Under the pieces are notes generated by a model. The model worked only from the letters and a program-made list of their open reading frames with translations. It had not been told where the DNA came from and made no database searches. A stretch of 64,000 bases of DNA from Yoonia sp. BS5-3 (GTDB lineage Bacteria; Pseudomonadota; Alphaproteobacteria; Rhodobacterales; Rhodobacteraceae), in assembly GCF_038069655.2 (NCBI RefSeq), contig NZ_CP150951.2, positions 1,452,001 to 1,516,000 on the forward strand, given 5' to 3'. Below are positions 35,697 through 44,709 of the stretch, piece after piece; positions within the stretch are counted from its first letter, which is position 1, and every line of letters begins with the position of its first letter. The position numbers and the translations under genes were made by a program.

Positions 35697-36449
35697 ATGA
35701 CCGATACGTCAGACCAAACAACCCATTTCGGATATGAAACCATCCGCGAAGATGAAAAAGCGGGCCGGGTCCAGGGCGTGTTTTCATCCGTCGCCAACAA
35801 GTATGACATTATGAATGACGTCATGTCCGTTGGCATTCACCGGGTCTGGAAAGATGCAATGATGGATTGGCTGGCACCCCGGCCCGGGCAGCGTTTGCTT
35901 GATGTCGCGGGTGGCACAGGTGATATTTCATTTCGTTTTCTCAAACGGGCAGGGCATGGGCACGCGACTGTGCTTGATCTGACCGAACCGATGCTGGTTG
36001 AGGGCCGTAAACGGGCTGAAGCGGCGCAAATGTCGTCCAGTCTTGATTGGGCCGTTGGCGATGCGATGGCGCTGCCTTTTGATGCGAATAGTTTTGACGT
36101 TTACACCATTAGCTTTGGCATTCGGAACGTGACACGCCCGCAAGATGCGCTGCGCGAAGCTTACCGCGTGCTGAAGCCCGGTGGTCGGTTGATGGTGCTC
36201 GAATTTAGCCAATTGCCAAATCCGATGATGCAGGCCGCCTATGATGCCTATTCGTTTAATGTGATCCCGCGGATGGGCCAAATGATTGCGGGGGATCGGG
36301 ACAGCTATCAATATCTGGTTGAGTCGATCCGTAAATTCCCCGATCAGGACAGCTTTCTTGGAATGATCCGCGAGGCGGGTTTTGGGAACGCGAAATACCG
36401 CAATCTTAGCATGGGGATCGCTGCCCTCCATTCCGGATGGAAGCTCTAA
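35697..36449 (+). CDS. ubiE: Ubiquinone/menaquinone C-methyltransferase
   Basis: SAM-dependent C-methyltransferase of ubiquinone synthesis, 250 residues. [19 protein letters not shown] is the family N-terminus, motif [12 protein letters not shown] lies at 69-79 and [24 protein letters not shown] is the second UbiE signature. The start at 35697 has AAGG 8 nt upstream; the in-frame extension to 35520 overlaps the divergent promoter region. It is followed within one base by ubiB, so both belong to one ubiquinone operon. Confidence 0.97.
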   Translation: MTDTSDQTTHFGYETIREDEKAGRVQGVFSSVANKYDIMNDVMSVGIHRVWKDAMMDWLAPRPGQRLLDVAGGTGDISFRFLKRAGHGHATVLDLTEPMLVEGRKRAEAAQMSSSLDWAVGDAMALPFDANSFDVYTISFGIRNVTRPQDALREAYRVLKPGGRLMVLEFSQLPNPMMQAAYDAYSFNVIPRMGQMIAGDRDSYQYLVESIRKFPDQDSFLGMIREAGFGNAKYRNLSMGIAALHSGWKL

Positions 36450-36450
36450 C

Positions 36451-37980
36451 TTGCGGGGCCCACACAATATTATCCGCCTGATCCGCACGGGCGCCACGTT
36501 TGAACGCACTGGCGCGATGGGTGTGATCCTTGACGCCTTTGACGCGGGTCCGCTGTTGCGGATCACGTTCCGGGCGGTGGTGTGGCCGTTTAAATGGCTG
36601 GGCTACAAAGGCGATACGACGATGCCGCCCGCACCTCGTGCCCTGACTGCGCTGGGCCCGGCCTACATCAAATTCGGGCAAGTTCTGTCGACGCGACCCG
36701 ATGTTGTCGGCGATGAACTGGCGGCCCAACTGCGTGTTTTGCAGGACAAACTACCCCCCTTTTCAATGGAAGAGGCCAGACAATCGCTTCAGGCGGAACT
36801 TGGCGTCACAGTGGACAGTCTTTTCGCGTCTTTCTCCGAGCCGGTTGCGGCCGCATCCTTGGCTCAGGTGCACAAGGCCCATTTGGCTGACACTGGTGAA
36901 CCGGTTGCGGTGAAAATCCTGCGGCCTGGCATTGAAAAGGCTTTCCGCAAGGATATCGACGCGTTCTATTTTGCGGCCCGCGCGATTGAAGTATTGTCGC
37001 CTGCCTCGCGCCGGCTGCGCCCAATGGATGTGATCACCCATTTCGAGGGTGTCGTCATGGGCGAGCTGGATTTGCGTTTGGAAAGCAGCGCCGCCGCCGA
37101 ATTTGCCGCCAACACGGCCGAAGATGCCGGATTTGCCGTACCGCAGGTGCGTTGGCATTTGTCGGGTCGCCGCGTGATGACATTGGACTGGGTCGAAGGC
37201 ATCGGCATTGGTGATAACGAACTGCTTGATCAGGCGGGGCATGACCGGCGCGCATTATCGGCGCGTGTTTTGCAATTGTTTCTGAACCAAGCGCTGCGCG
37301 ATGGTTATTTTCATGGCGACATGCATCAGGGCAATCTCAAGGTCGGTGCCAATGGTGATATCGTCGCTTATGATTTTGGGATCATGGGCCGGATCGACGA
37401 ATACACACGGCGCGTCTATGCTGAGATTTTGTTCGGCTTTATCCGCAAAGACTATCAACGTGTCGCCGAGGTTCATTTTGAGGCAGGCTATGTGCCTGCG
37501 GATCGTGATGTTGAGGAATTTGCCCGTGCCCTACGGGCTGTCGGTGAGCCGATTTTCGGCATGGATGCCAGCCGTATTTCGATGGCCCGTCTGTTGGCTT
37601 ATCTTTTCGAAGTGACCGAACGCTTCGGCATGGAAACCCGGACCGAGCTGATCTTGCTGCAACGCACCATGGTGGTTGTCGAAGGGGTGGCCCGGTCGCT
37701 GGACCCGCATATGAATATCTGGGAATCCGCCAAGCCAATCGTCGAAAATTACATCAAGGAAAGCATTGGTCCCAAGGCTTTGCTACGTGATCTTGGGCGA
37801 ACGGCAATGATCCTGACTCGGTTCGGTCCGCATTTGCCGCGGCTTGCCGAGGACGCTTTGATCCGCCTGAACAATCCTGCACCCGAACAAAAGCCGCGGA
37901 CCAAGCTGGCAGGGCTGTTTTGGATGTTTGTTGGCGGTGCAATCGTGGGCGGCGCGGTTTGGATCAGCAGCCTGCTTTGA
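36451..37980 (+). CDS. ubiB: Ubiquinone biosynthesis kinase-like protein UbiB, TTG start
   Basis: Atypical ADCK/ABC1-family ATPase required for ubiquinone synthesis, 509 residues from the proposed start. The family KxGQ region GPAYIKFGQVLSTRPD, alanine-rich loop AAASLAQVHKA, lysine VAVKIL, catalytic HGDMHQGNL and metal-binding YDFGIMG are present, with a C-terminal membrane helix. Conserved homologous N-termini read MRGPHNI...RTGATFERTG, which begins exactly at TTG 36451, two bases after the ubiE TAA. Upstream in-frame ATGs lie inside ubiE. A GGATGGAAG stretch supplies the ribosome-binding site. Confidence 0.93.
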   Translation: MRGPHNIIRLIRTGATFERTGAMGVILDAFDAGPLLRITFRAVVWPFKWLGYKGDTTMPPAPRALTALGPAYIKFGQVLSTRPDVVGDELAAQLRVLQDKLPPFSMEEARQSLQAELGVTVDSLFASFSEPVAAASLAQVHKAHLADTGEPVAVKILRPGIEKAFRKDIDAFYFAARAIEVLSPASRRLRPMDVITHFEGVVMGELDLRLESSAAAEFAANTAEDAGFAVPQVRWHLSGRRVMTLDWVEGIGIGDNELLDQAGHDRRALSARVLQLFLNQALRDGYFHGDMHQGNLKVGANGDIVAYDFGIMGRIDEYTRRVYAEILFGFIRKDYQRVAEVHFEAGYVPADRDVEEFARALRAVGEPIFGMDASRISMARLLAYLFEVTERFGMETRTELILLQRTMVVVEGVARSLDPHMNIWESAKPIVENYIKESIGPKALLRDLGRTAMILTRFGPHLPRLAEDALIRLNNPAPEQKPRTKLAGLFWMFVGGAIVGGAVWISSLL

Positions 37981-38019
37981 CCTGTTGCGAACGGGCTGTT
38001 TTCTAGTAATTCGGCTTTT

Positions 38020-38430
38020 TCACCCGAAAATCTCAAATTTGGACTGACCCGAGGTCTTTGATGGATTCGATCGTGAAATGATTTTCACGTATTCATCGCG
38101 GATATCTTCATCAATTTCAACGCCGCGCTGGCCGCCATACAAACGATCATTCTGATCTTTCCGCGGCCCGGAAATCCAATAGTGATCCCCGCTCGCGATT
38201 TCGAAATAGTTTGCTTTGAAGCCCCTGCCTTTTAGACTCTGAAATTTCAGCCCCTTATAATGGAGCGTTTTTCCAGACTTTGAAAAATGGACACGCCCAA
38301 TGACTGCGGGGCCGCTAAGTCCTTGTGATTTGTTTTCAATATACATGATCCGGGAACGCGGCTTTCGAAACTCGGCCGGCTGCCTGTCATCAGCTGGCAG
38401 CTGGTGCCGTGGCAGGTCGTCCTGTTCCAT
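38020..38430 (-). CDS. Conserved hypothetical protein
   Basis: About 136 residues from ATG 38430, which has AAAGG 7 nt upstream; a start at 38346 (MYIENKSQG) would give only the conserved part. The conserved core is IENKSQGLSGPAVIGRV, SKSGKTLHYKG, SLKGRGFKANYFEI and HYWISGPRKDQNDRLYG. I recognise this as a widespread small uncharacterised family with a beta-rich, basic core; I know no function. It stands between ubiB and the flagellar locus, convergent with ubiB, with no sign of shared transcription. Confidence 0.75.
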   Translation of the reverse strand: MEQDDLPRHQLPADDRQPAEFRKPRSRIMYIENKSQGLSGPAVIGRVHFSKSGKTLHYKGLKFQSLKGRGFKANYFEIASGDHYWISGPRKDQNDRLYGGQRGVEIDEDIRDEYVKIISRSNPSKTSGQSKFEIFG

Positions 38431-38581
38431 TTCAATACCTTTGCAGCACTTGGTCATAGGGTTGCCACTGTTTGCGTAAGCTAGGGAACGACTACCATCT
38501 TTTCAAAGTGATATAGAGACAATGCTGTTCTGCTCAACGTATTAGCTTTAAACCGTCGTAGAAAACACTGATTGAAAAGTG

Positions 38582-39244
38582 TCAGTATCCAGCATCACGA
38601 AGCGCGCTAACTTGATTTGTGGCAATGGCGGAGCCGCCCTCTAGTATAAGCAGCGTTTGTCCATCTTGGGCACGTACCTCTGTGACGGTGCTATAGACCT
38701 CAGCAGTTTCCTGCGTGAGGATTTCACCCTCCAGACTACTAATCAGTTCGAATGTATACATGCCACTGGGATATGCTACGCCCCCTGGCGCCACCCCCGC
38801 CCATTCAACCGGTTCTGCGCTTATCGGCACATCGAAGCGCTGTACCTCGACACCATATTCGTCATGCACCACGATCTCAGCATTATCTGCTAAAAGCGCG
38901 GGGTTTGGTGAGATCGTTATGGGCGTTCCATCGAAATAGGCTGGTGTGGCTGCACGCGCTTCTTTCCCGACCCACGCGGCCATGTCGGCTAAACCACTCG
39001 AAACGAGTTGAGAGCTGAGAGCCTGCAGCAAATCGTTGGTGAGCACAGCCTGTTCAACGCCCGAGAATGTCGCCAACTGGGTCGCATAATCAGTCGAATC
39101 GACGGGGTTTAGCGGGTCCTGATTTTGCATCTGGACCGTGAGCATTTGGAGGAAGGTTTCGAAATCAGATGTAATTGCAGCTGAAGAATCCGCAACACTT
39201 GTTGTGCTGGCTGCAGTGGTCGTTGTCGTTTGCGCGATTTCCAT
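38582..39244 (-). CDS. flgD: Flagellar hook assembly (capping) protein FlgD
   Basis: The scaffold that caps the growing hook, 220 residues. The N-terminal FlgD domain is clear (DFETFLQMLTVQMQNQDPLNPVD split over residues 28-50, then STDYATQLATFSGVEQ). The C-terminal half has the FlgD tudor/FnIII-like strands (GVAYPSGMYTFELIS). ATG at 39244 follows GAGGAA; a TTG at 39250 is less likely. It is second in an operon with fliK (10-bp gap). Confidence 0.93.
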   Translation of the reverse strand: MEIAQTTTTTAASTTSVADSSAAITSDFETFLQMLTVQMQNQDPLNPVDSTDYATQLATFSGVEQAVLTNDLLQALSSQLVSSGLADMAAWVGKEARAATPAYFDGTPITISPNPALLADNAEIVVHDEYGVEVQRFDVPISAEPVEWAGVAPGGVAYPSGMYTFELISSLEGEILTQETAEVYSTVTEVRAQDGQTLLILEGGSAIATNQVSALRDAGY

Positions 39245-39254
39245 ATTCAATTCC

Positions 39255-40553
39255 TCATAAACGCAGGTCCAGCCCCGTTAGAGGCTGTGTTGGGGCTAGG
39301 ATGTCTTGTTCTTCAGTCAGAGCATCATCGGATGTGTCAAAGACAGGTTTGCCCTCATCCCCAGCTTCAGTCGTGCCGTCTCCGCCAAATGAAAAGTTAA
39401 TGTCATCATAGCCTAGGCTGCGAAGTTCTTGTGCAAGCGCATCGATGTTTCTGCGCAGGAGATCAGTCGTCTCAGGTCGTTCGGCGACGACATTTAGTGT
39501 GATTGTTGTATCTTGGGCTGTCATGCTGAGACGCACACGCCCCAACTCTTCTGGGTTCAAACCGATCTCGGTCACCCGACCGCCATTTTGCATCATCGCC
39601 GTGGCGATTTGGTTGACAACCTGTTGCCCGACCTGCGCTGGGCCTGCAGACGGCGTTGTGGCACCAACGGGTGTTGTACCTAAGCCGCTACGTTCGCCCA
39701 ATACTGAGGTTGTAGCGATATCCGCATCGACCGTCGGTTGTTCCGCTATCTGCTTTTGCAAATCCGGCATGATGTTTGATGCATCTGCTACAAATTGTGG
39801 GATTGCTGTCGCCGTAGTCTGAGGCATTGCTGACGGCGTTGCATGCGTCATTGGCCGAAGCTGTTCGACCTTAATCCTGTGTTTTTTTGACTCAACATCA
39901 ACGTCCAAATCAATTGGAATGCCATTGTTCTGTGCGGCATTTACCTCCGCTTGTTTGGGTATCGTCTGTAGGGGCTTCGCCTGCACCTTTTCGATGTTTT
40001 GCGACCCGCGTGGGAAATCCGCCGCTTTTTCAGCGCGCGGTGCCGCAATTCTATCATCCCCGGCCATGAGTGCGGCAACCTTTGCATTAGTTTCTGGCCG
40101 GGAGTAAGGCATTTTACTTTCAAAAATCGTTTGGGCCGATGAATGCCCCGAAATTGCTACCCGACTTGGTTTCGTATCAGTTTCAGTCGCAGCTGCATCT
40201 TGATCTGCGTCTGCTTTTTGTTTGGCTTGGGGCTCAGGATCAGTCGCTACTTTGGTCACGATGTCGGGACGTGTGAGCGATGGCCGATCTGTATCGAGGA
40301 TATTGGAATTTTGCGTTGGTTTCTGCAACGGGTCCAAAGGCGCCAGAACAAGATCAGGATTTTCGACGTTCTGTTCAGGCGCGACCTCCAGTCCCTGATC
40401 ATCCGCCGGGGTATCTACCAACCCTTCTTCAGCTGTTTGTTGTTCGAGAAGATCAACAAATTCCCCATCGCCTTTCGGCGTCGGTTCATTGGCAATCGCA
40501 GCAGGGGGTACACCAGCAGTGCTGTGGGTTTCTATCATTGGCAAAGGTGTCAT
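39255..40553 (-). CDS. fliK: Flagellar hook-length control protein FliK
   Basis: Molecular ruler secreted during hook growth, 432 residues from ATG 40553 (GGAG 6 nt upstream). Residues 1-320 are low-complexity and rich in P, T, Q and A, as expected of the unstructured ruler. The conserved C-terminal switch domain is GGRVTEIGLNPEELGRVRLSM, then LRRNIDALAQELRSLGYDDINFSF. Longer frames to 40697 would overlap the divergent rod-binding gene. It is the first gene of the leftward fliK-flgD unit. Confidence 0.9.
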   Translation of the reverse strand: MTPLPMIETHSTAGVPPAAIANEPTPKGDGEFVDLLEQQTAEEGLVDTPADDQGLEVAPEQNVENPDLVLAPLDPLQKPTQNSNILDTDRPSLTRPDIVTKVATDPEPQAKQKADADQDAAATETDTKPSRVAISGHSSAQTIFESKMPYSRPETNAKVAALMAGDDRIAAPRAEKAADFPRGSQNIEKVQAKPLQTIPKQAEVNAAQNNGIPIDLDVDVESKKHRIKVEQLRPMTHATPSAMPQTTATAIPQFVADASNIMPDLQKQIAEQPTVDADIATTSVLGERSGLGTTPVGATTPSAGPAQVGQQVVNQIATAMMQNGGRVTEIGLNPEELGRVRLSMTAQDTTITLNVVAERPETTDLLRRNIDALAQELRSLGYDDINFSFGGDGTTEAGDEGKPVFDTSDDALTEEQDILAPTQPLTGLDLRL

Positions 40554-40600
40554 CGGTTCTCCGACAGAATCTATATGACCGTTCTTTTGCAGCAGAAAAA

Positions 40601-40615
40601 TTACTGAATGTTTAG
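40601..40615. promoter_or_regulatory. Weak CtrA-like site between fliK and the flgJ-like gene
   Basis: TTAC-N7-TTAG (40601-40615) matches the CtrA consensus TTAA-N7-TTAA at three of four bases in each half. It lies in the 106-bp divergent gap of two flagellar genes. It is weaker than the site upstream of fliF/fliL. Confidence 0.35.
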
Positions 40616-40659
40616 GACTGTCCGCCAAAACAAAGAAAATCATGAAAACGGAGAATCCG

Positions 40660-40953
40660 ATGACTGCAATACCGGTTTTGCCTGCACCACGCCCCATGAC
40701 TGCGATACCTGACTACATAAATGCGGACGGGCAATTGCGCGATGCCGCCGACAAACTCGAAGCAACATTTCTTGCTGAAATGCTGAAATCCGCCGGTGTC
40801 GGTAAGCCGCGCGATTCGTTCGGAGGTGGTATCGGGGAAGAGCAGTTTTCCTCGTTCTTACGAGAGGCGCAGGCAAAGGAAATGGTGGAAGCTGGCGGGA
40901 TCGGGCTCGCCGAAGCCCTGTTTGAAGCCATGAAGGTACGTTTGGATGCCTGA
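40660..40953 (+). CDS. Rod-binding protein, FlgJ N-terminal domain type
   Basis: A 97-residue protein equal to the rod-binding domain of FlgJ: RDAADKLEATFLAEMLKSAG, GGGIGEEQFSSFLREAQAKEMV and GIGLAEALFEAM. The peptidoglycan-hydrolase domain found in enterobacterial FlgJ is absent, as usual in alphaproteobacteria, where a separate lytic enzyme opens the wall. ATG at 40660 has GGAG 6 nt upstream; an ATG at 40642 is the alternative. It overlaps the next gene by 8 bp. Confidence 0.88.
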   Translation: MTAIPVLPAPRPMTAIPDYINADGQLRDAADKLEATFLAEMLKSAGVGKPRDSFGGGIGEEQFSSFLREAQAKEMVEAGGIGLAEALFEAMKVRLDA

Positions 40954-41287
40954 TCATGTTTCCGGAAAGATGATCGAGCTTCTGGATCGTGAACGAAGCG
41001 CGATACGTACCGCAGATTTTGATGCGCTTGGGGCGATTTCTGACGAGAAAGTCGCATTATTTGATTCTTTGGCGACAAGCGGCGCGTCGCGGCAGAACCT
41101 CGCGCAAATCAAGCGAAAGGTCGATGAAAATCAGACCTTACTGAGCGCCGCGATCTCTGGTGTCGCGGCGGCGCAAGATCGGCTAAGCGCTGTGCGACAT
41201 GTCCGCGAAGGGCTGAGTATTTATGACAAGTCAGGGCAAATGGCGAAGGTTCCTACGACGCGTCCTGGTTTGGAAAAGAAGGCGTAA
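40946..41287 (+). CDS. FlgN-like flagellar export chaperone
   Basis: A 113-residue, almost wholly helical protein placed between the FlgJ-like gene and flagellin. The pattern MIELLDRERSAIRTADFDALGAISDEKVALFDSLA, read in pieces, resembles the FlgN family, which binds hook-associated proteins FlgK and FlgL before export. Assignment rests on size, helicity and position; sequence similarity is modest. Confidence 0.65.
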   Translation: MPDHVSGKMIELLDRERSAIRTADFDALGAISDEKVALFDSLATSGASRQNLAQIKRKVDENQTLLSAAISGVAAAQDRLSAVRHVREGLSIYDKSGQMAKVPTTRPGLEKKA

Positions 41288-41322
41288 TTTAGATAAAATA
41301 CGTTGGATTTGTCCATCTGGCA

Positions 41323-41337
41323 TTAACGCATTGTTCA
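41323..41337 (+). promoter_or_regulatory. Weak CtrA-like site upstream of flagellin
   Basis: TTAA-N7-TTCA (41323-41337) lies 155 bp upstream of the flagellin start, within a 204-bp leader region. A hairpin ACGGG/CCCGT at 41392-41408 lies between it and the gene and may be in the mRNA leader, the part FlbT is known to bind in Caulobacter. Both assignments are tentative. Confidence 0.3.
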
Positions 41338-41491
41338 GCGCCAATAGTATTTGTTGGGGCCATCGCCATAAGGCTAAACCACCTCGGATAAACGGGTGGT
41401 GATCCCGTCAGAATGACGCTTAGTTCGCCCGGAAATGGGCGATTTCCTGAATCAACGCGGCGCAAAGCGCCATTTAAAAGGACCACGAAAT

Positions 41492-43048
41492 ATGTCCAGT
41501 ATTCTGACAAACAATAGCGCGATGGTCGCGCTTCAAACTCTCAAATCCATCAACAGTGACCTGTCCAAAACGCAGGCGATGATCTCAACAGGTAAAGAAG
41601 TCGGATCAGCCCGCGACAATTCTGCCGTCTGGGCGATTTCCAAGGTTATGGAATCCGATGTCAAAGGCTTCAAGGCGATCTCTGAAAGTTTGTCTTTGGG
41701 TGCTTCCTCAGTTGCCGTGGCACGTAACGGTGCTGAGACAGTGACTGATCTATTGACCGACATGAAGGAAAAGATCGTCGCTGCGCAGGGTGAAAACGTT
41801 GACCGCACCAAACTGCAAGCTGATGTGGAGGCCATTACCAACCAGATCGCATCTGTCGTGGGCGCCGCTCAGTTCAACGGGCTTAACATGCTCAAAGGCC
41901 AGGATTCCGTAGAAGTTCTGGCGTCACTTGATCGTGCGAGTGATGGTACTGTTGCATCGTCTAACATCACGGTGGCTCGCCAAGATCTTAGCTTCGATGC
42001 GGGTGCATTTGGTACTGGTACCGACTTGTCCGGTAACATTGCTGTCACGGCTGGTGCTGGGCAAGATGCTGCGGGTGCCGGCGCTGAATTCTCTGCAGCT
42101 GGCAACGAGATGACCCTAACCTTGGCCACAAACGCCAATGCGGATGAAACGTACAATGTGCAGATCGCTGGCGAAACCGTCAGCTTTACAACAGTCACCG
42201 GTGCATTGACACCGAACGACGTGGCGACTGGCTTGACGGCAGCTATCAACGCAGCCGGGCTTGAAGGCATCAGTGCGGAATTGACCGGTGCTGGTGAAAT
42301 TACGTTGACAAACACTCGTGCGTTTGAAGACGTGGAAGTAAACACCTCCGGACCAACCACAACATTCGCACTTGCTGCTGGTGACAACGCCGGCGGTACG
42401 GTGACATCTGCGGCAGCAACAACAAACAGCCTTTCGGTTGGTTCACGTGCGACTGACGTCACATTCTCTGGTACAGCCGGTGTCAATGAGGGTGACGGCT
42501 ACCGTGTCACTGTTGGCGGGAACAACTACGATTATATTGCCGGAAATGGTGAAACTTTCGAAGATGTTGCGAAGGGTCTGAAAACCATCATTGACGGTGC
42601 GGGTGTTGCTGGCTTGACAACCAACGCTGTTGAAAAAGCCGGTGGTTGGACACTTGAAATCGATACTGACAGCGCAACAGCCGTAACGATTGCTGTTGAT
42701 GGTGCTGCCGGTGGCGAAGCCACAGGTGGACTTGCCGGTCTCGACAACATTGACGTGACGAACGAAGACAGTGTCGCCGCTGCTTTGGCCAATATCGAAA
42801 CGTTCATTGATACAACGATCGATGCAGCTGCCGACTTTGGTTCAAGCCAGGGACGGATTGATACGCAGTCATCGTTCATATCGAACCTGACTGATAGTCT
42901 GAAATCCGGTATCGGCGCATTGGTGGATGCGGACATGGAAGAGACCTCTGCACGTCTCCAGGCGCTGCAGGTTCAGCAGCAGCTGGGTGTTCAGTCACTA
43001 TCTATTGCCAACCAGGCACCGCAGACAATCCTGTCGCTGTTCCGGTAA
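41492..43048 (+). CDS. fliC: Flagellin, with two hook-IN-type inserts
   Basis: Filament subunit of 518 residues. The conserved N-terminal D0/D1 part (1-150) begins SSILTNNSAMVALQTLKSIN and contains STGKEVGSARDNSAVWAIS. The C-terminal D0/D1 (about 425-518) ends LQVQQQLGVQSLSIANQAPQ plus TILSLFR. The variable centre has two similar 80-95-residue beta domains, one with YNVQIAGETVSFTT and the other with YRVTVGGNNYDYIAG, each followed by an amphipathic helix ending INAAG or IDGAG: the flagellin hook-IN pattern. AAAGGA precedes ATG 41492. flaF and flbT follow. A strong hairpin ends the gene. Confidence 0.95.
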   Translation: MSSILTNNSAMVALQTLKSINSDLSKTQAMISTGKEVGSARDNSAVWAISKVMESDVKGFKAISESLSLGASSVAVARNGAETVTDLLTDMKEKIVAAQGENVDRTKLQADVEAITNQIASVVGAAQFNGLNMLKGQDSVEVLASLDRASDGTVASSNITVARQDLSFDAGAFGTGTDLSGNIAVTAGAGQDAAGAGAEFSAAGNEMTLTLATNANADETYNVQIAGETVSFTTVTGALTPNDVATGLTAAINAAGLEGISAELTGAGEITLTNTRAFEDVEVNTSGPTTTFALAAGDNAGGTVTSAAATTNSLSVGSRATDVTFSGTAGVNEGDGYRVTVGGNNYDYIAGNGETFEDVAKGLKTIIDGAGVAGLTTNAVEKAGGWTLEIDTDSATAVTIAVDGAAGGEATGGLAGLDNIDVTNEDSVAAALANIETFIDTTIDAAADFGSSQGRIDTQSSFISNLTDSLKSGIGALVDADMEETSARLQALQVQQQLGVQSLSIANQAPQTILSLFR

Positions 43049-43057
43049 TATCACTGA

Positions 43058-43081
43058 GCGGCGCCAACGACTTGGCGCCGC
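43058..43081 (+). terminator. Strong hairpin after flagellin
   Basis: GCGGCGCCAA (43058-43067) pairs perfectly with TTGGCGCCGC (43072-43081) around CGAC, 10 bp after the flagellin stop. It is a likely terminator or mRNA stabiliser that allows high flagellin expression relative to flaF-flbT downstream. Confidence 0.8.
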
Positions 43082-43139
43082 CTTCATGTTGTCGCGGTAA
43101 AACCGCGTCTCGTTCAATATTGTCCCGGAAGGACCTCTC

Positions 43140-43514
43140 GTGAACGTCATAGAACAAGCCCGGCAAGCATATGCCCCGACCCAAGCAGCAATTCGATCTG
43201 ATCGATCAATCGAAGCGCAGCTGATCAGCCAAATCACAGCCCGGATGCGTCAAGCCAACGCATCAGCTCCGTCGAACTTTCCTGCATTGATCACGGCTGT
43301 TCACGAAAACCGCCGGATGTGGACGGCTCTCGCGGCAGATGTTGCCGATCCGGACAATGGATTACCCAACGCATTGCGGGCGCAGATATTCTATTTGGCT
43401 GAATTTACGGAACATCACAGCCGTCTCGTCCAACAGAAAAAAGCCGACATTACAGCCCTTATCGAAATCAATACTGCCATCTTGCGCGGTCTGAACGGGC
43501 AAGGGACAACGTGA
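43140..43514 (+). CDS. flaF: Flagellar biosynthesis regulator FlaF
   Basis: FlaF promotes flagellin synthesis and secretion in alphaproteobacteria, opposing FlbT. It has 124 residues, is helical and begins NVIEQARQAYAPTQAAIRS. The central ALITAVHENRRMWTALAADVADPDNGLP, read in parts, and IFYLAEFTEHHSRLV match the family. GTG at 43140 has AAGGA about 7 nt upstream. It overlaps flbT by TGATG. Confidence 0.94.
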   Translation: MNVIEQARQAYAPTQAAIRSDRSIEAQLISQITARMRQANASAPSNFPALITAVHENRRMWTALAADVADPDNGLPNALRAQIFYLAEFTEHHSRLVQQKKADITALIEINTAILRGLNGQGTT

Positions 43515-43918
43515 TGTCAGGCCTGGTGCTAAAACTGAATCCAAAGGAACGGGTACTAGTCAATGGCGCGGTCATTGAAAATGGTGACCGGCGCAGCAGG
43601 TTGTCGATTCTCACGCCGAATGCGAACATTTTGCGGTTACGAGATGCGATCCGGCCAGACGAAGCGAACACGCCTGTCCGGCGGGTCTGCTACATCGCGC
43701 AGCTGGTTCTGTCGGGCGATGTCTCTGAAGAAGATGCGCAGTTTCAACTTTTGCGTGGTATTGAGCAACTCAGTCAGGCTTTACGGGATGAAGACAGTCG
43801 AACGCATCTCGATACTGCGACGGAGCATGTCAATCAGCATGATTTCTACCGAGCCTTAAAGGCATTGCGAAACCTCCTGCCGCGTGAAACTCGGCTCCTT
43901 TCTGGACGTATGACATGA
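43514..43918 (+). CDS. flbT: Flagellin translation regulator FlbT
   Basis: FlbT is a 134-residue post-transcriptional regulator that in Caulobacter binds the flagellin mRNA leader and limits translation until the hook is done. The N-terminal GLVLKLNPKERVLVNGAVIENGDRR and YIAQLVLSGDVSEEDA, read in parts, identify it. ATG at 43514 forms TGATG with the flaF stop, with AAGGGA 7 nt upstream. It overlaps the DUF1217 gene by 4 bp. Confidence 0.94.
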   Translation: MSGLVLKLNPKERVLVNGAVIENGDRRSRLSILTPNANILRLRDAIRPDEANTPVRRVCYIAQLVLSGDVSEEDAQFQLLRGIEQLSQALRDEDSRTHLDTATEHVNQHDFYRALKALRNLLPRETRLLSGRMT

Positions 43919-44709
43919 GCTTTCAACCTGTTGTTCCCCTCACCGGCTATGTCGGTTGGCGTTTTCTTGAGCGCACGATTGAAGCGCAGCAAACAGCTTT
44001 TGCCGAAAGCGCACCGGTCGAAAGGGCAACGAGTTATTTCCGAGAAAATATTGGAAACGTTGTGACGGCCGAAGAACTTGTAAGCGATCGCCAACTCTTA
44101 TCAGTTGCATTGGGTGCATTTGGGCTGGATGATGACATTGATAACAGCTTTTTCATCAAAACGATCCTTGAGGAAGGCACCTTGGATGATGACGCGTTGG
44201 CCAATCGCTTGGCGGATACCCGTTATTCCGACTTTAGCCGCGCATTTGGTTTTGGCGACCTGGGTATTCCACGTACAATCCTTAGCACATTTGCCGATGA
44301 GATTGTTGATCGTTTCGAAGATCGCCAATTCGAAGCAGCGGTTGGTGAACAAGATAACGACCTTAGGCTTGCCATGAATGTTGATACTGCTGTCGGTGAT
44401 GTACTGGCAAATGCCAGCACGACCGAAGGTCAGTGGTTCGCCATCATGGGTAATGCTCCGCTGCGAAGCGTGATTCAAACTGCCTTAGGCCTGCCCGACA
44501 GCATCGCCAGCATCGACATCGACAAGCAGCGGGAAATATTCCAGGAACGGGCTACATCGGTTCTGGGAACCGATGATGTATCCGAACTTATCGATCCCGA
44601 CATGCAAGAGAAGTTGATACGGCTGTTCCTTGTCCGATCCGAGGCGGCGGCGATCAATATTTCATCCGGTTCCTCGACGGCCCTTACATTGTTGCAGTCC
44701 GCTGTTTGA
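43915..44709 (+). CDS. DUF1217 flagellar-locus protein
   Basis: A 264-residue helical protein. The segments YFRENIGNVVTAEELVSDRQLL, LGAFGLDDDI and LADTRYSDFSRAFGFGD match the DUF1217 family, which is nearly always near flagellar genes in Rhodobacterales and relatives. The exact job is unknown. It overlaps flbT by ATGA and is the last gene of the flagellin-flaF-flbT unit before the flagellar cluster is interrupted. Confidence 0.88.
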   Translation: MSFQPVVPLTGYVGWRFLERTIEAQQTAFAESAPVERATSYFRENIGNVVTAEELVSDRQLLSVALGAFGLDDDIDNSFFIKTILEEGTLDDDALANRLADTRYSDFSRAFGFGDLGIPRTILSTFADEIVDRFEDRQFEAAVGEQDNDLRLAMNVDTAVGDVLANASTTEGQWFAIMGNAPLRSVIQTALGLPDSIASIDIDKQREIFQERATSVLGTDDVSELIDPDMQEKLIRLFLVRSEAAAINISSGSSTALTLLQSAV

